Virus record (IMG/VR): IMGVR_UViG_3300006793_000055
Location: 1 to 48,403 of that record
Direction: 5' to 3' (one strand)
DNA length: 48,403 bases
From: a virus
Below the pieces are notes generated by a model. The model was given only the letters and a program-made list of their open reading frames with translations. It had not been told where the DNA came from and did no database searches. Shown here piece by piece: positions 7,901 to 14,686 of the stretch. Made by a program: the position numbers and the translations under genes. The first letter of the stretch is position 1, and every line of letters begins with the position of its first letter.

Positions 7901-9848
7901 CTATACTACTGCATTCGGTCATTATCCTGGAAGAACATATTTGAACACCGCTGGTATGGTACTAGGTGGCGAAACAGACGAAGAAAAAAGCGATTATAAA
8001 GCAATTGAAAAACCTATAGGTGCAGGTAACAAAGGCGATGTCACAATAACAAAAACTAATACAACTATAAGGTCTGAAAACGGAGTTATCGTTGAAAATA
8101 GCACAACCACTGAAACCGAAACACTAGGTGTAATAGACTCAGACGAGGCTTATACATCTATGAATATTGCAAATATGAATGCAACGAATGTCTTTGTTGA
8201 TGCTTCTACTGATGGCAATGGAAATGGCGCATCGGCAGCCAATGCCAAACAATTAGCATTTACTATGGGGCAACTAGATGGCCTTTGCAAAGTAGGCGAA
8301 GTAGCGGCGTGTAGTGCTATGCAAACAACACGAAATGATATAAAACGTATATACGGTGATGCCTCAGAAGCAGAGGCGCAAATAAATCAACAAATTGCAG
8401 ACGGGGATATTACTATGTCGCCTGAAGTGGTTTCGATATTGAATGATGCATACGGTACAACTCTTAATATTACTGGTGTCAATCAATCACTAGTTGATGA
8501 GTTTGATGAAACAAGAGAATCACAAAGTAAAGCATTTGTATTACCAACAGATACGTCATTAGAAGATTTGGGTTTTCATAAAGACGAAACAATACAAGAC
8601 GAAATAATCACACCAGTCGAATACCCAGATTGGGGAGGAGTACCGGCAAGATTGTTAAATGATGGTTACGTTCCACTAATTAGTGAACCTGCGGTTGAAG
8701 TAGTAAACGCAGAAACATCACTTGACACTGATAACAAGAAAATTGTTATTCCTCAAGGGGTGTATCCTCCATCAGTTTTAGCACAAGGAAGAACGTTATA
8801 TTTACCAGAAGTCGAAGCAGGGACATATACTGCAAAAGAATTAAAAGCAAGAGAATCAATACAGAACGAAATTAATGATATTATGCGAGGTTCAGAGACA
8901 TTAGATGACTTAACTGAAATACAATATACTAGAGTTAAACAATTAGAACAGGGTATAATAACACTAGATGAAGCAGTGACCACTGGATTTAGAGGTGACC
9001 TGAATAAATCTGTAAAGACACGTGAATACGAACAAAGATTGATGGACTTAAAAGTTGAAGAATCCGAACTGAAGCAAGAATTAGACGGAACTTATTTTAA
9101 TTGGTGGGGCAGAGACAGAGATACAGAAAGATTAATTGAAGTGCAATCAGAGATGTCAGCAATTCAACACGGTATGGAATCTTCAAAAGTATCAACAGTT
9201 GCAAGTATCGATAAAGGAAATGGAGCAGAACCTACTATTATTACAGAAGCAGCCAAGACAATACCATTAGATTCTAATGGACAGGCAGATGTTGAGCAAA
9301 TTTCTGTACTTGTTCAGCACGACCCATCAGACAACGATGCACAGACAACTTGGAATGGACATGTAGCAGGACAAGATGATGCTGTGATTGATACACATAA
9401 TATTATATTACCATCGCAATTAGAAGATACTAATTTACCAGCAACAGCCAACCAGATTGAACAATATCAACAAGCACATAAAATATATGAAGGTATGATG
9501 ACACATACAGATAGTATACCGTTCATAACAGTGACAGAAGAAGATGGGTTTCAATATCAAATCAGAGATTTTGATAATATTCCTGATATCACATATATCG
9601 ATGCAAATGGAGTAACACAGACTATTTCTAATCCATCAGCACAATTTGGATTTAATTCAAGCGATGGAGCAGATTCATATCCTGTAACTGAGGTAGATTA
9701 TGACCAATTGAAAACTGATATCGCAGTGTTATTCCCAGATGTTGAAGTTGGAGTCCCATCACAAACAGCAGACGAAAAAGCAAGAGCAAAAACAAGTGAA
9801 GGTTTAGTTATATATATTAAACCAGAAACATTTTATATTAAGAGGTAA
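4968..9848 (+). CDS. Giant baseplate hub protein (gp27-position), 1626 aa
   Basis: This is a large virion protein between gp53 and the gp5-like needle, the place expected for the hub protein gp27. Segments consistent with a hub are residues ~380-550 (DTLQETLNTFFTELN, then GMGIYNILQDI) and ~815-970, with GDPYWIEGYIG and a later FSGGQFTQNLELSKF, reminiscent of the hub fold shared with gpD-type proteins. Between them, residues ~625-750 look like a charged coiled coil (EQEYNQAVEIQTGIQSQVDK). The last ~600 residues are acidic, Thr/Ser/Gln-rich and unrecognised. T4 gp27 is 391 aa, so this is over four times longer. Codon use and base composition resemble the neighbours. Virion structural protein is near certain; hub identity comes partly from position. 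Confidence 0.68.
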   Translation: MAAGQPLNQIYNNPMMIRISDIPFDGMSGTGYGDYIRFSSPEHGVVAARQTITDLYDSGKTTITGIVESVDIPSGSRDDDIILVSKAMGIGPNDVISPDGLESFTNNFIPAYAKVRGTKGADNYWNDAVLNTGKKLAQIASIREEEIEDIIEDNIAARNNLKEIKTLATSEGLTDTHQVLRKATSLDDITQNWNFLENKLDKFANYTYLLEFFCVDIIEERKFHASEGFNAEEITSDAWPGDGINKITIAKTGVSTEFNIDSLQVQSIGVGNSTNSKMAGTATSLDFEIIQVGETSLTDNLQNALVLMGYQSIGTATWFMKVNFIGYDSYGKEEKLKATKVFPFKIDKLRDVPTTTDERGTSTTLSGRIFTDEAIYDHDVSTCSYPFTFKVEDTLQETLNTFFTELNNNYRKSRPGLGQNLCNEYTWSMSEDFKNAFASGMMKGGSEYTNRNMRVEFSSSGNNLSEQIGTISPGMGIYNILQDITIKSNLVKDELIKEQAEFTKCFKITPHLIPKQNGWNSVSGSYAYEIEYFFSYDYREVVQNKLDQVNKYTKNKQQVIDYFSKNHVNKIYNYQYTGKNDQILDFNISMNNKLTKIYVQPSDAFMYEAFVKQGSGAKIAIDDSNIQIINDIEQEYNQAVEIQTGIQSQVDKVSNDIMSLTDDMTAQWASSQGMTTKEAGDLLAGKSGDEKLQLFAQGEEAVFTPERKERLTALHGALDKIQAEDNTARARERQLLAEVDQVYQDVIATQLSGNTPVDVASRNLTTAGVVRRSGSKNPILLVEDIENDVISKLETSTFNSILATQLNNPVVFNRITKTYADPRKLSVIKSTDIESVEIAREKYYESRIGISTSMINANMTIKGDPYWIEGYIGKPSKVKEQFGEQGTDTELQILTSLNGINGCIVKSDVTEGTDEFGNPILSQFISSLYTVNNITSQFSGGQFTQNLELSKFTAAEQFDDMNYLIGGEIEEPAKVQTNYTTAFGHYPGRTYLNTAGMVLGGETDEEKSDYKAIEKPIGAGNKGDVTITKTNTTIRSENGVIVENSTTTETETLGVIDSDEAYTSMNIANMNATNVFVDASTDGNGNGASAANAKQLAFTMGQLDGLCKVGEVAACSAMQTTRNDIKRIYGDASEAEAQINQQIADGDITMSPEVVSILNDAYGTTLNITGVNQSLVDEFDETRESQSKAFVLPTDTSLEDLGFHKDETIQDEIITPVEYPDWGGVPARLLNDGYVPLISEPAVEVVNAETSLDTDNKKIVIPQGVYPPSVLAQGRTLYLPEVEAGTYTAKELKARESIQNEINDIMRGSETLDDLTEIQYTRVKQLEQGIITLDEAVTTGFRGDLNKSVKTREYEQRLMDLKVEESELKQELDGTYFNWWGRDRDTERLIEVQSEMSAIQHGMESSKVSTVASIDKGNGAEPTIITEAAKTIPLDSNGQADVEQISVLVQHDPSDNDAQTTWNGHVAGQDDAVIDTHNIILPSQLEDTNLPATANQIEQYQQAHKIYEGMMTHTDSIPFITVTEEDGFQYQIRDFDNIPDITYIDANGVTQTISNPSAQFGFNSSDGADSYPVTEVDYDQLKTDIAVLFPDVEVGVPSQTADEKARAKTSEGLVIYIKPETFYIKR

Positions 9849-9851
9849 TTC

Positions 9852-11669
9852 ATGTTAAATAAATCCAGATTAACAAAAGCACTAGATTCTGCAGGGAAAC
9901 ATTCAGAACAGCCGATAATTGAGTTGTTAGGAAAGGGCATTTATCAGGCGGTTACTGTTATTACTAATCCAAAAACTGGTGAAACATATGTTGACCCTGA
10001 AGGCAGAGGCAGATTAGCCGCATATATTCCAGCATTGAATGGTAATCCTGAAGACCCACAATTCTTTGATTATGCGAGCCCATTCGGTGGTTCAAGCACA
10101 GGCGGAAACTACGGATTTTTTGGAGTACCCAACGGTGAAAATGTTACTATATTAGTTTTCTTTGCAGACGGAGGAGACATTAATAAAGGGTATTGGTTCG
10201 CAGTCGCACAAGAAATACCAGATATAGTAGCAGGCGGTGCCGCTTCTGGAGAAGCACTAGATGATGGCACGGGACAAGGTAAAGGCGCTTTTACCGGTGT
10301 ATCTTCAGCAAAAGTAACACCATCATCTATAGGTGATAGTTATGCAGATAAAGATAAGTTAGCAAACAGTGACTTCAATACAAACACAGCAGGACAAGGA
10401 ATATACACTGACGATAAAAGAGGTAAGTCTACTGCTTCACCACACAGAGATGCGAACTACGAGACACCACAAGAAAATAAAGTTACAGGTATAAAAACAC
10501 CTGGAGGTTCTGCGTTAACATTTGATGATGGTAGTATAAGTGATGATGGAACAATTCATCCAAATCAAATTAGAATGACAACTGGTACTGGAGCAAGTGT
10601 TGTGCTTGATGGAACAAATGATTTTATATATGTAATCAATAGTAGTGGTACGGGATGGTTAGAGATTGGTGCTTCGGGAGAGGTTATGGTGTATGCAAAA
10701 GGTTCGATGTCTATGAGAACCGAAAAAGACTTTAACATTCTGGCAGACAGAAATATTAATTTAGAAGCAGGCGAAAAGATAAACATACACAGTAAAAGCA
10801 ATACATTGTTAAACTCAGAAGACCAAATACATATTCTTAGTGAAGGGTCATCATTCTTAGAATCAAAAGGCTCATTGCATATGAAAATAGCACAAAACAT
10901 GTATGCATCTACGGGCAAGTTGATGCACTTAAATGGCCCTCAGGCTTCAATTGCACAGTTGATTAGCAGAGAGTCAAAAGATGACATGCAAGATGGTGAG
11001 AATACTAAAATTGAAAATTCGATTATTCCTAAAGTAATCACACACGAACCGTATTTAAGAACAGCAACTACTGATGCAGGTACACCCGACCCACATTCAC
11101 AAGCAGGTAGTATTGCTACTAATTCATCAAGTTCAAGTGGTGCAAGTGGTGCCGCTAACCAAGAATCAATTACTAGTAATATTCCTCCTGGTGCAGTAGG
11201 ACAGGGTACTGGTGTAGTAACTTATGGTTATGACATCGGGTCACCAGGCAAAACTAGAAACAAAGCAATTCAGGCGGCATTGATGAGTATATTAGATACG
11301 GCCGCCAAAGCATCAAGTGTTGATGCTGTAATTACAAGTGGTGGTCAAGATATTAAAGGTCAAGGAACTAGAAGAACAGGGTCTACTAGGCATGATGGTG
11401 GTTATGCGGCTGACGTTGCATTATATAGTAATGGTAATCGTTTGAGTGTAAATAAAAGAGCAGACTTGGCCATAATTATTGCATTCTGTGAAGCGGCAAA
11501 AGGCGCCGGCGCTAAAAGTATTGGTGCTGGTCCGGGATACATGTCTGGTAATACATTCCATGTTGATATTGCGCTTGGTGTCACAACAGCATCATCAGGA
11601 GCAAATAGGTGGGGTGCAGGTGGACGATTAAGAAATTCACCTAGTTGGTTAACAAATATTATGGTATAA
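9852..11669 (+). CDS. 5: gp5-like baseplate needle with C-terminal M15-like peptidase domain
   Basis: gp5 forms the membrane-puncturing needle under the hub. The N-terminal ~120 residues match its OB-fold (DPEGRGRLAAYIPALNG, then YGFFGVPNGENVTILVFFADG). A repetitive strand-rich region at ~210-380 (HPNQIRMTTGTGASVVLDG, then short D/N-S-x repeats) fits the beta-helix needle. No T4-like lysozyme domain is present. Instead residues ~450-600 contain STRHDGGYAADV (His514, Asp521) and FHVDIA (His570, Asp572), the H-x6-D ... H zinc-ligand layout of M15/DD-peptidases. The usual catalytic Glu before the last His is not evident, so activity is uncertain. A Ser/Ala/Gly linker (~420-440) precedes this domain. 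It follows the hub gene after 3 bases. Confidence 0.82.
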   Translation: MLNKSRLTKALDSAGKHSEQPIIELLGKGIYQAVTVITNPKTGETYVDPEGRGRLAAYIPALNGNPEDPQFFDYASPFGGSSTGGNYGFFGVPNGENVTILVFFADGGDINKGYWFAVAQEIPDIVAGGAASGEALDDGTGQGKGAFTGVSSAKVTPSSIGDSYADKDKLANSDFNTNTAGQGIYTDDKRGKSTASPHRDANYETPQENKVTGIKTPGGSALTFDDGSISDDGTIHPNQIRMTTGTGASVVLDGTNDFIYVINSSGTGWLEIGASGEVMVYAKGSMSMRTEKDFNILADRNINLEAGEKINIHSKSNTLLNSEDQIHILSEGSSFLESKGSLHMKIAQNMYASTGKLMHLNGPQASIAQLISRESKDDMQDGENTKIENSIIPKVITHEPYLRTATTDAGTPDPHSQAGSIATNSSSSSGASGAANQESITSNIPPGAVGQGTGVVTYGYDIGSPGKTRNKAIQAALMSILDTAAKASSVDAVITSGGQDIKGQGTRRTGSTRHDGGYAADVALYSNGNRLSVNKRADLAIIIAFCEAAKGAGAKSIGAGPGYMSGNTFHVDIALGVTTASSGANRWGAGGRLRNSPSWLTNIMV

Positions 11670-11675
11670 TAAATA
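11668..11675 (+). promoter_or_regulatory. Possible weak late-type octamer AATAAATA
   Basis: AATAAATA spans the gp5 stop region, upstream of the membrane-protein gene. It fits a relaxed NATAAATA late box but would leave a leader of only about 10 bases, part of it the ribosome site. In AT-rich DNA it may be chance. Confidence 0.25.
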
Positions 11676-11690
11676 TCAAAGGAGAGAGTA

Positions 11691-11897
11691 ATGGAGATGG
11701 AACAAACAGTTGGTGATGTAGGTGGAGACTTTACTAAAACAGTAATAGTTGAAAGTACAGGACCTGAAGGCGATGTTCAAGCAGGCATAGAATTCATATA
11801 TCATATGCGTGAGCATTTGGTAGACATAGGGATGGCAACAGTCTATGCATTAGTAGTATATGCATTAGTGTTGTGGATTAAAAGAAAATTAAGTTAA
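11691..11897 (+). CDS. Small single-helix membrane protein, holin candidate
   Basis: This 68-aa protein has an acidic, soluble N-terminal half and one hydrophobic segment near the C-terminus (residues ~46-63, GMATVYALVVYALVLWI) ending in a basic tail KRKLS. That layout suggests an N-out/C-in bitopic membrane protein. It is followed after 10 bases by a lysozyme-like gene, which makes a holin-like role plausible, but there is no family motif. The start is ATG 11691 with a strong AAAGGAGAG site. Alternatively it could be a virion-linked membrane peptide expressed with the baseplate genes. Confidence 0.6.
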   Translation: MEMEQTVGDVGGDFTKTVIVESTGPEGDVQAGIEFIYHMREHLVDIGMATVYALVVYALVLWIKRKLS

Positions 11898-11907
11898 AGG
11901 ATAACAA

Positions 11908-12549
11908 ATGATTTTTGATAAGAAGAAAGGCTCGTTGTTAAATTACATTCAACTACCGTTGCATGTGATAACGCCGTACGGCACCTACTTAGGTACTGGG
12001 TACGATGATAACAATAAACCCACGTATATACTTTCTCATATAAAAGTTAGTACAGAGAGGCTTGAAGACCTTACTTTTTCGTCACTAAGTAAAGATGCAA
12101 TTATTGAAGATAAAACCCCAATATTAACGAAAACAGATGATAACATTATTGGATATAACTATAAGATTTCTGAAACTGAGTTAAAATATGGTTATATTAC
12201 TGTTGCATCAACACGAATAGATATATCACAAAACAAAATAACTAAAGATGCCGCGGCATTTATTTTAGAAAAACAACTAAGAAACATTGGAAATATACTA
12301 GAAAAATATGTACATTATGTTAGATTTGCGCAACCACAATATGATGCGATGTTGTACTATTTCTTTAATCTGGGTGTTTCAAAAATTGAAAATAGTTCAG
12401 TTATGGACTTAATTAATGCAGAAGATTGGTTCAATGTAACAGATGAAATTCAATCAGATATAAAAACAAACAACGGCAAAGTTGATGAACAAGCCGCTGT
12501 TATGAGAATTAAAACTGCAAAGATGTTTAGTTACGTTCCTGGATTTTAA
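11908..12549 (+). CDS. Divergent GH24 (T4-lysozyme-type) muramidase-like protein
   Basis: The C-terminal half matches the helical lobe of GH24 phage lysozymes: [17 protein letters not shown] (111-127), then [20 protein letters not shown] (141-160) and a following [12 protein letters not shown]. The catalytic Glu is normally in an E-G-x motif about nine residues before Asp; Glu67 ([15 protein letters not shown]) is the best candidate with Asp77/78, but the surrounding motif is weak and the usual Thr is not clear. The first ~60 residues (beta-rich, [10 protein letters not shown]) are not part of the family. If active it would cut peptidoglycan, probably for lysis with the preceding membrane protein; otherwise it is a binding or virion derivative. 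Its stop codon overlaps the stop of the convergent clpP gene. Confidence 0.62.
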   Translation: MIFDKKKGSLLNYIQLPLHVITPYGTYLGTGYDDNNKPTYILSHIKVSTERLEDLTFSSLSKDAIIEDKTPILTKTDDNIIGYNYKISETELKYGYITVASTRIDISQNKITKDAAAFILEKQLRNIGNILEKYVHYVRFAQPQYDAMLYYFFNLGVSKIENSSVMDLINAEDWFNVTDEIQSDIKTNNGKVDEQAAVMRIKTAKMFSYVPGF

Positions 12550-13142
12550 TCAGGCCTTTCTGTTAAAATTTTATCAATAAGTCCATATTCAAGTGATTCT
12601 TCTGCACTCATAAACTTATCACGTTCCATATCTTCTGTCATTTGTTTGAATGTTTTGCGTTTAGAATTATGCTTAACATAGATTTCTGTTAGGTTCTTTT
12701 TCATCTTCTGAATTTCGTTAACTTGAATTTGCATATCAGTTGCTTGTCCGCCTGCACCACCGCTTGGTTGATGTATCATGTGCCTTGCATTTGGTAATGC
12801 ATATCGTTTTCCTTTAGCACCAGCCTGAGCAAGTAATGACCCCATTGAACATGCTTGACCCATCACAGTAGTTGATACATCTGGTCTGATAAACTGCATA
12901 GTATCGTAAATTGCCATACCAGAAGTCACTACACCGCCTGGTGAGTTGATATAAAAATGAATATCTTTATCTGGGTTTTCTGCTTCTAAAAATAATAGTT
13001 GAGCGCAAATCAAGTCTGCTTGATAATCGTTAACTTCGCTTGTTAGAAATATAACTCGTTCTTTTAGCAAACGTGAAAAGATATCGTAACTTCTCTCACC
13101 ATTTGCAGATTGGTCAATGACCATTGGGACTAGATTAGGCAT
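12546..13142 (-). CDS. clpP: ClpP serine protease
   Basis: This is the proteolytic subunit of the Clp protease, which forms a barrel of two seven-membered rings and degrades proteins fed in by a ClpX/ClpA unfoldase. The 198-aa sequence is complete, with the catalytic triad visible: Ser99 ([19 protein letters not shown]), His124 (MIHQPSGG) and Asp175 ([10 protein letters not shown]). The INSPGG oxyanion strand is at 65-70. No unfoldase gene is in the window, so it would rely on a host or distant phage partner. It is the last gene of a three-gene minus-strand operon; its start overlaps the SGNH gene by 13 bases. The N-terminal loops that dock the unfoldase appear present. It could replace host ClpP or bias protein turnover during infection. 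Confidence 0.95.
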   Translation of the reverse strand: MPNLVPMVIDQSANGERSYDIFSRLLKERVIFLTSEVNDYQADLICAQLLFLEAENPDKDIHFYINSPGGVVTSGMAIYDTMQFIRPDVSTTVMGQACSMGSLLAQAGAKGKRYALPNARHMIHQPSGGAGGQATDMQIQVNEIQKMKKNLTEIYVKHNSKRKTFKQMTEDMERDKFMSAEESLEYGLIDKILTERPD

Positions 13143-13894
13143 AATTGTTCCTTTATTGTAGTTAACTTTGGCGCAATGAAATCTTTAATCATCTCATTGT
13201 TTGTTTCATCATTAAAATGTGTATGGTCGCATAATATTGCTTCCTTACTGTATTTATTTGTATAGTATGCAGTTGCATTGCTTTTATCATTAAACTGAAT
13301 CCATTCAGTTTTAGATTTTAGATTTTCAAAACTTGGGAAATCTTCTAAGTGCGCAAAGAAACTCCATAATATTGGTTTGACTCCTAACATGTTGCATAGA
13401 TTAATTGTCTGTAGTGTATCTAACAACCCCCAAAATTGTTGTGAGTTTTCGATAGCAGTTATATTCCATTGTACTGATTTCCATGTTTCGAAATCATTAC
13501 CCACTGCAAATGTCGGTTCGTTCATTGGTTGAGTTATTGAGCGTAGATACTCCCATGCACTTGCACTATCTCTGTATACATCATCTTCAATCACTGATAA
13601 GTCAGTTTCAGTTTGAATTTGCGTATATGAATCCTGCATCACTCTAAAGTTTAGACTAGACCTATGCCAAGCAAATTCTATAAGCATTGCATCAATATTG
13701 TGCTTTTGTTTCAGATAAACTAGTTTATTCAGGTATAATTCACTCCCCTTACCAGCACATGCGCTGTTAAAGAATTCTATACCATCAGTATGCTCATACA
13801 ACCACTTCTCAAATGGTAACGCTAGTAGGTCACCACCGTCAGGATTGTGGTGCATTCCTACACTATAACTTGAACCAACGATTCCTACTTTCAT
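13130..13894 (-). CDS. SGNH/GDSL-type hydrolase-like protein
   Basis: This 254-aa protein starts with [14 protein letters not shown], the block I nucleophile position (GSSYS for GDSxS), and ends with [10 protein letters not shown], the block V DxxH. A block II Gly (ACAGKGSE) is also visible. SGNH proteins are esterases, often acting on acetyl groups of glycans, though phage members can be non-enzymatic. The gene starts directly after the stop of the 100-aa gene and overlaps clpP. It resembles in type, though not closely in sequence, the two SGNH proteins at 42094 and 44173. No signal peptide is seen. The substrate is unknown. Confidence 0.7.
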   Translation of the reverse strand: MKVGIVGSSYSVGMHHNPDGGDLLALPFEKWLYEHTDGIEFFNSACAGKGSELYLNKLVYLKQKHNIDAMLIEFAWHRSSLNFRVMQDSYTQIQTETDLSVIEDDVYRDSASAWEYLRSITQPMNEPTFAVGNDFETWKSVQWNITAIENSQQFWGLLDTLQTINLCNMLGVKPILWSFFAHLEDFPSFENLKSKTEWIQFNDKSNATAYYTNKYSKEAILCDHTHFNDETNNEMIKDFIAPKLTTIKEQLCLI

Positions 13895-14197
13895 TTAAAA
13901 TCTAATTCTATTTGGATGTACTTTATCTTGTAATTGTTTTTCTAATAAACTAATTTTTTCTTTCAAATTTTCAATAGTTAGTTCGTGTAGTTTGACTGTT
14001 TCTTGTGCAATCAATAACTCTGGGTCCGTTTCAAATGTGTAGTTTGTAATCTCTATATCATCGTAATGATGAATGTTTGCAAAATCTAACACCTCATCGT
14101 GTGTATATTCGTGCGTAAGCGAGTAGTCATTTGAAAGCATCCAGTCTCTTTCTACTGATAATTCTGGAAATAACTCTAGTTGTACTTCATTTGCCAC
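13895..14197 (-). CDS. Hypothetical protein with C-terminal coiled coil
   Basis: This 100-aa protein is not recognised. It starts at GTG (14197) with AGGAGA upstream and is the first gene behind a consensus promoter. The N-terminal part is acidic and rich in Tyr, His and Asp (HEYTHDEVLDFANIHHYDD). Residues ~65-92 form a heptad-like helix (VKLHELTIENLKEKISLLEK), suggesting oligomerisation. The stop codon abuts the ATG of the SGNH gene. Its position first in an early-type operon suggests an early regulatory or host-takeover role, but this is speculation. Confidence 0.7.
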   Translation of the reverse strand: MANEVQLELFPELSVERDWMLSNDYSLTHEYTHDEVLDFANIHHYDDIEITNYTFETDPELLIAQETVKLHELTIENLKEKISLLEKQLQDKVHPNRIRF

Positions 14198-14222
14198 AAT
14201 ATTCTCCTATATTATGCTTATT

Positions 14223-14251
14223 ATTATAACATTAAAAAATAGAATTGTCAA
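14223..14251 (-). promoter_or_regulatory. Consensus sigma70-type promoter for the ORF100-SGNH-clpP operon
   Basis: On the minus strand there is TTGACA (14251-14246), exactly 17 bases, then TATAAT (14228-14223): a perfect match to the bacterial housekeeping consensus. CAC precedes the -35 box, as in the promoters at 3981-4009 and 30488-30516. It lies about 20 bases upstream of the GTG start's ribosome site. Confidence 0.87.
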
Positions 14252-14265
14252 GTGTCTGTTTTTAA

Positions 14266-14299
14266 AACTTCGAAGTTTATGTAGTGATAAATACTCTTA
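14266..14299 (+). promoter_or_regulatory. Late-type promoter (GATAAATA) with conserved upstream box, copy 2
   Basis: GATAAATACT at 14286-14295 is preceded by a box almost the same as that at 4041-4074 (28 of 34 bases). It lies 33 bases before gp25 and is placed back to back with the minus-strand consensus promoter, the same divergent arrangement as at copy 1. It probably drives gp25, gp6 and gp7. Confidence 0.72.
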
Positions 14300-14328
14300 A
14301 TAGAAAATAACTACAGAGAGAATAAGTT

Positions 14329-14685
14329 ATGGCAAAATTTACAGGTTTCAGTACCAAGAACAAAAAAGCAATCAATCATGTCCTAATGGGAAATGATTTA
14401 GTTGTTGAAGATTTGATGAATCATATTATGACTCGTAAAGGTGAGAGAGTGATGTTGCCAACATATGGCTCAATTATACATGATATGATATTTGAACCTC
14501 TTACTCCTGAAGTTACAGAGTTAATAGAAGAAGATTTGACAAGTATTGTCAATGACGACCCACGATGCAGTTTGACAAGTATTGCAGTAAGCGATAGTGG
14601 TCACACAGTAAATGCATCACTTAGAATTAGTATTCTACCATCAAATACTGAGGTAGATTTAAACATAGATTTAGAGAGAGAATAA
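14329..14685 (+). CDS. 25: Baseplate wedge protein gp25 (GPW/gp25 family)
   Basis: gp25 is the small wedge protein that contacts the sheath and starts sheath assembly; it is conserved across contractile injection systems. The 118-aa protein (T4 gp25 is 132 aa) contains the family signature RKGERVMLPTYGSIIHDMIF around residues 37-56, followed by EPLTPEVTELIEEDL and a closing strand. It starts at ATG 14329 with an AGAGAG site and is followed after 1 base by gp6, matching the T4-type order 25-6-7. It is the first gene behind the second late-type box. Confidence 0.95.
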   Translation: MAKFTGFSTKNKKAINHVLMGNDLVVEDLMNHIMTRKGERVMLPTYGSIIHDMIFEPLTPEVTELIEEDLTSIVNDDPRCSLTSIAVSDSGHTVNASLRISILPSNTEVDLNIDLERE

Positions 14686-14686
14686 A

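Noticed and set aside
8719-8724. TTGACA within the hub gene as an internal promoter
   Set aside because: No -10 box at suitable spacing was found and the position is mid-gene.
11500-11520. GC-rich GGCGCCGGCGC stretch as a terminator
   Set aside because: It is in frame within the peptidase-like domain, encodes a Gly/Ala stretch and lacks a T-run.
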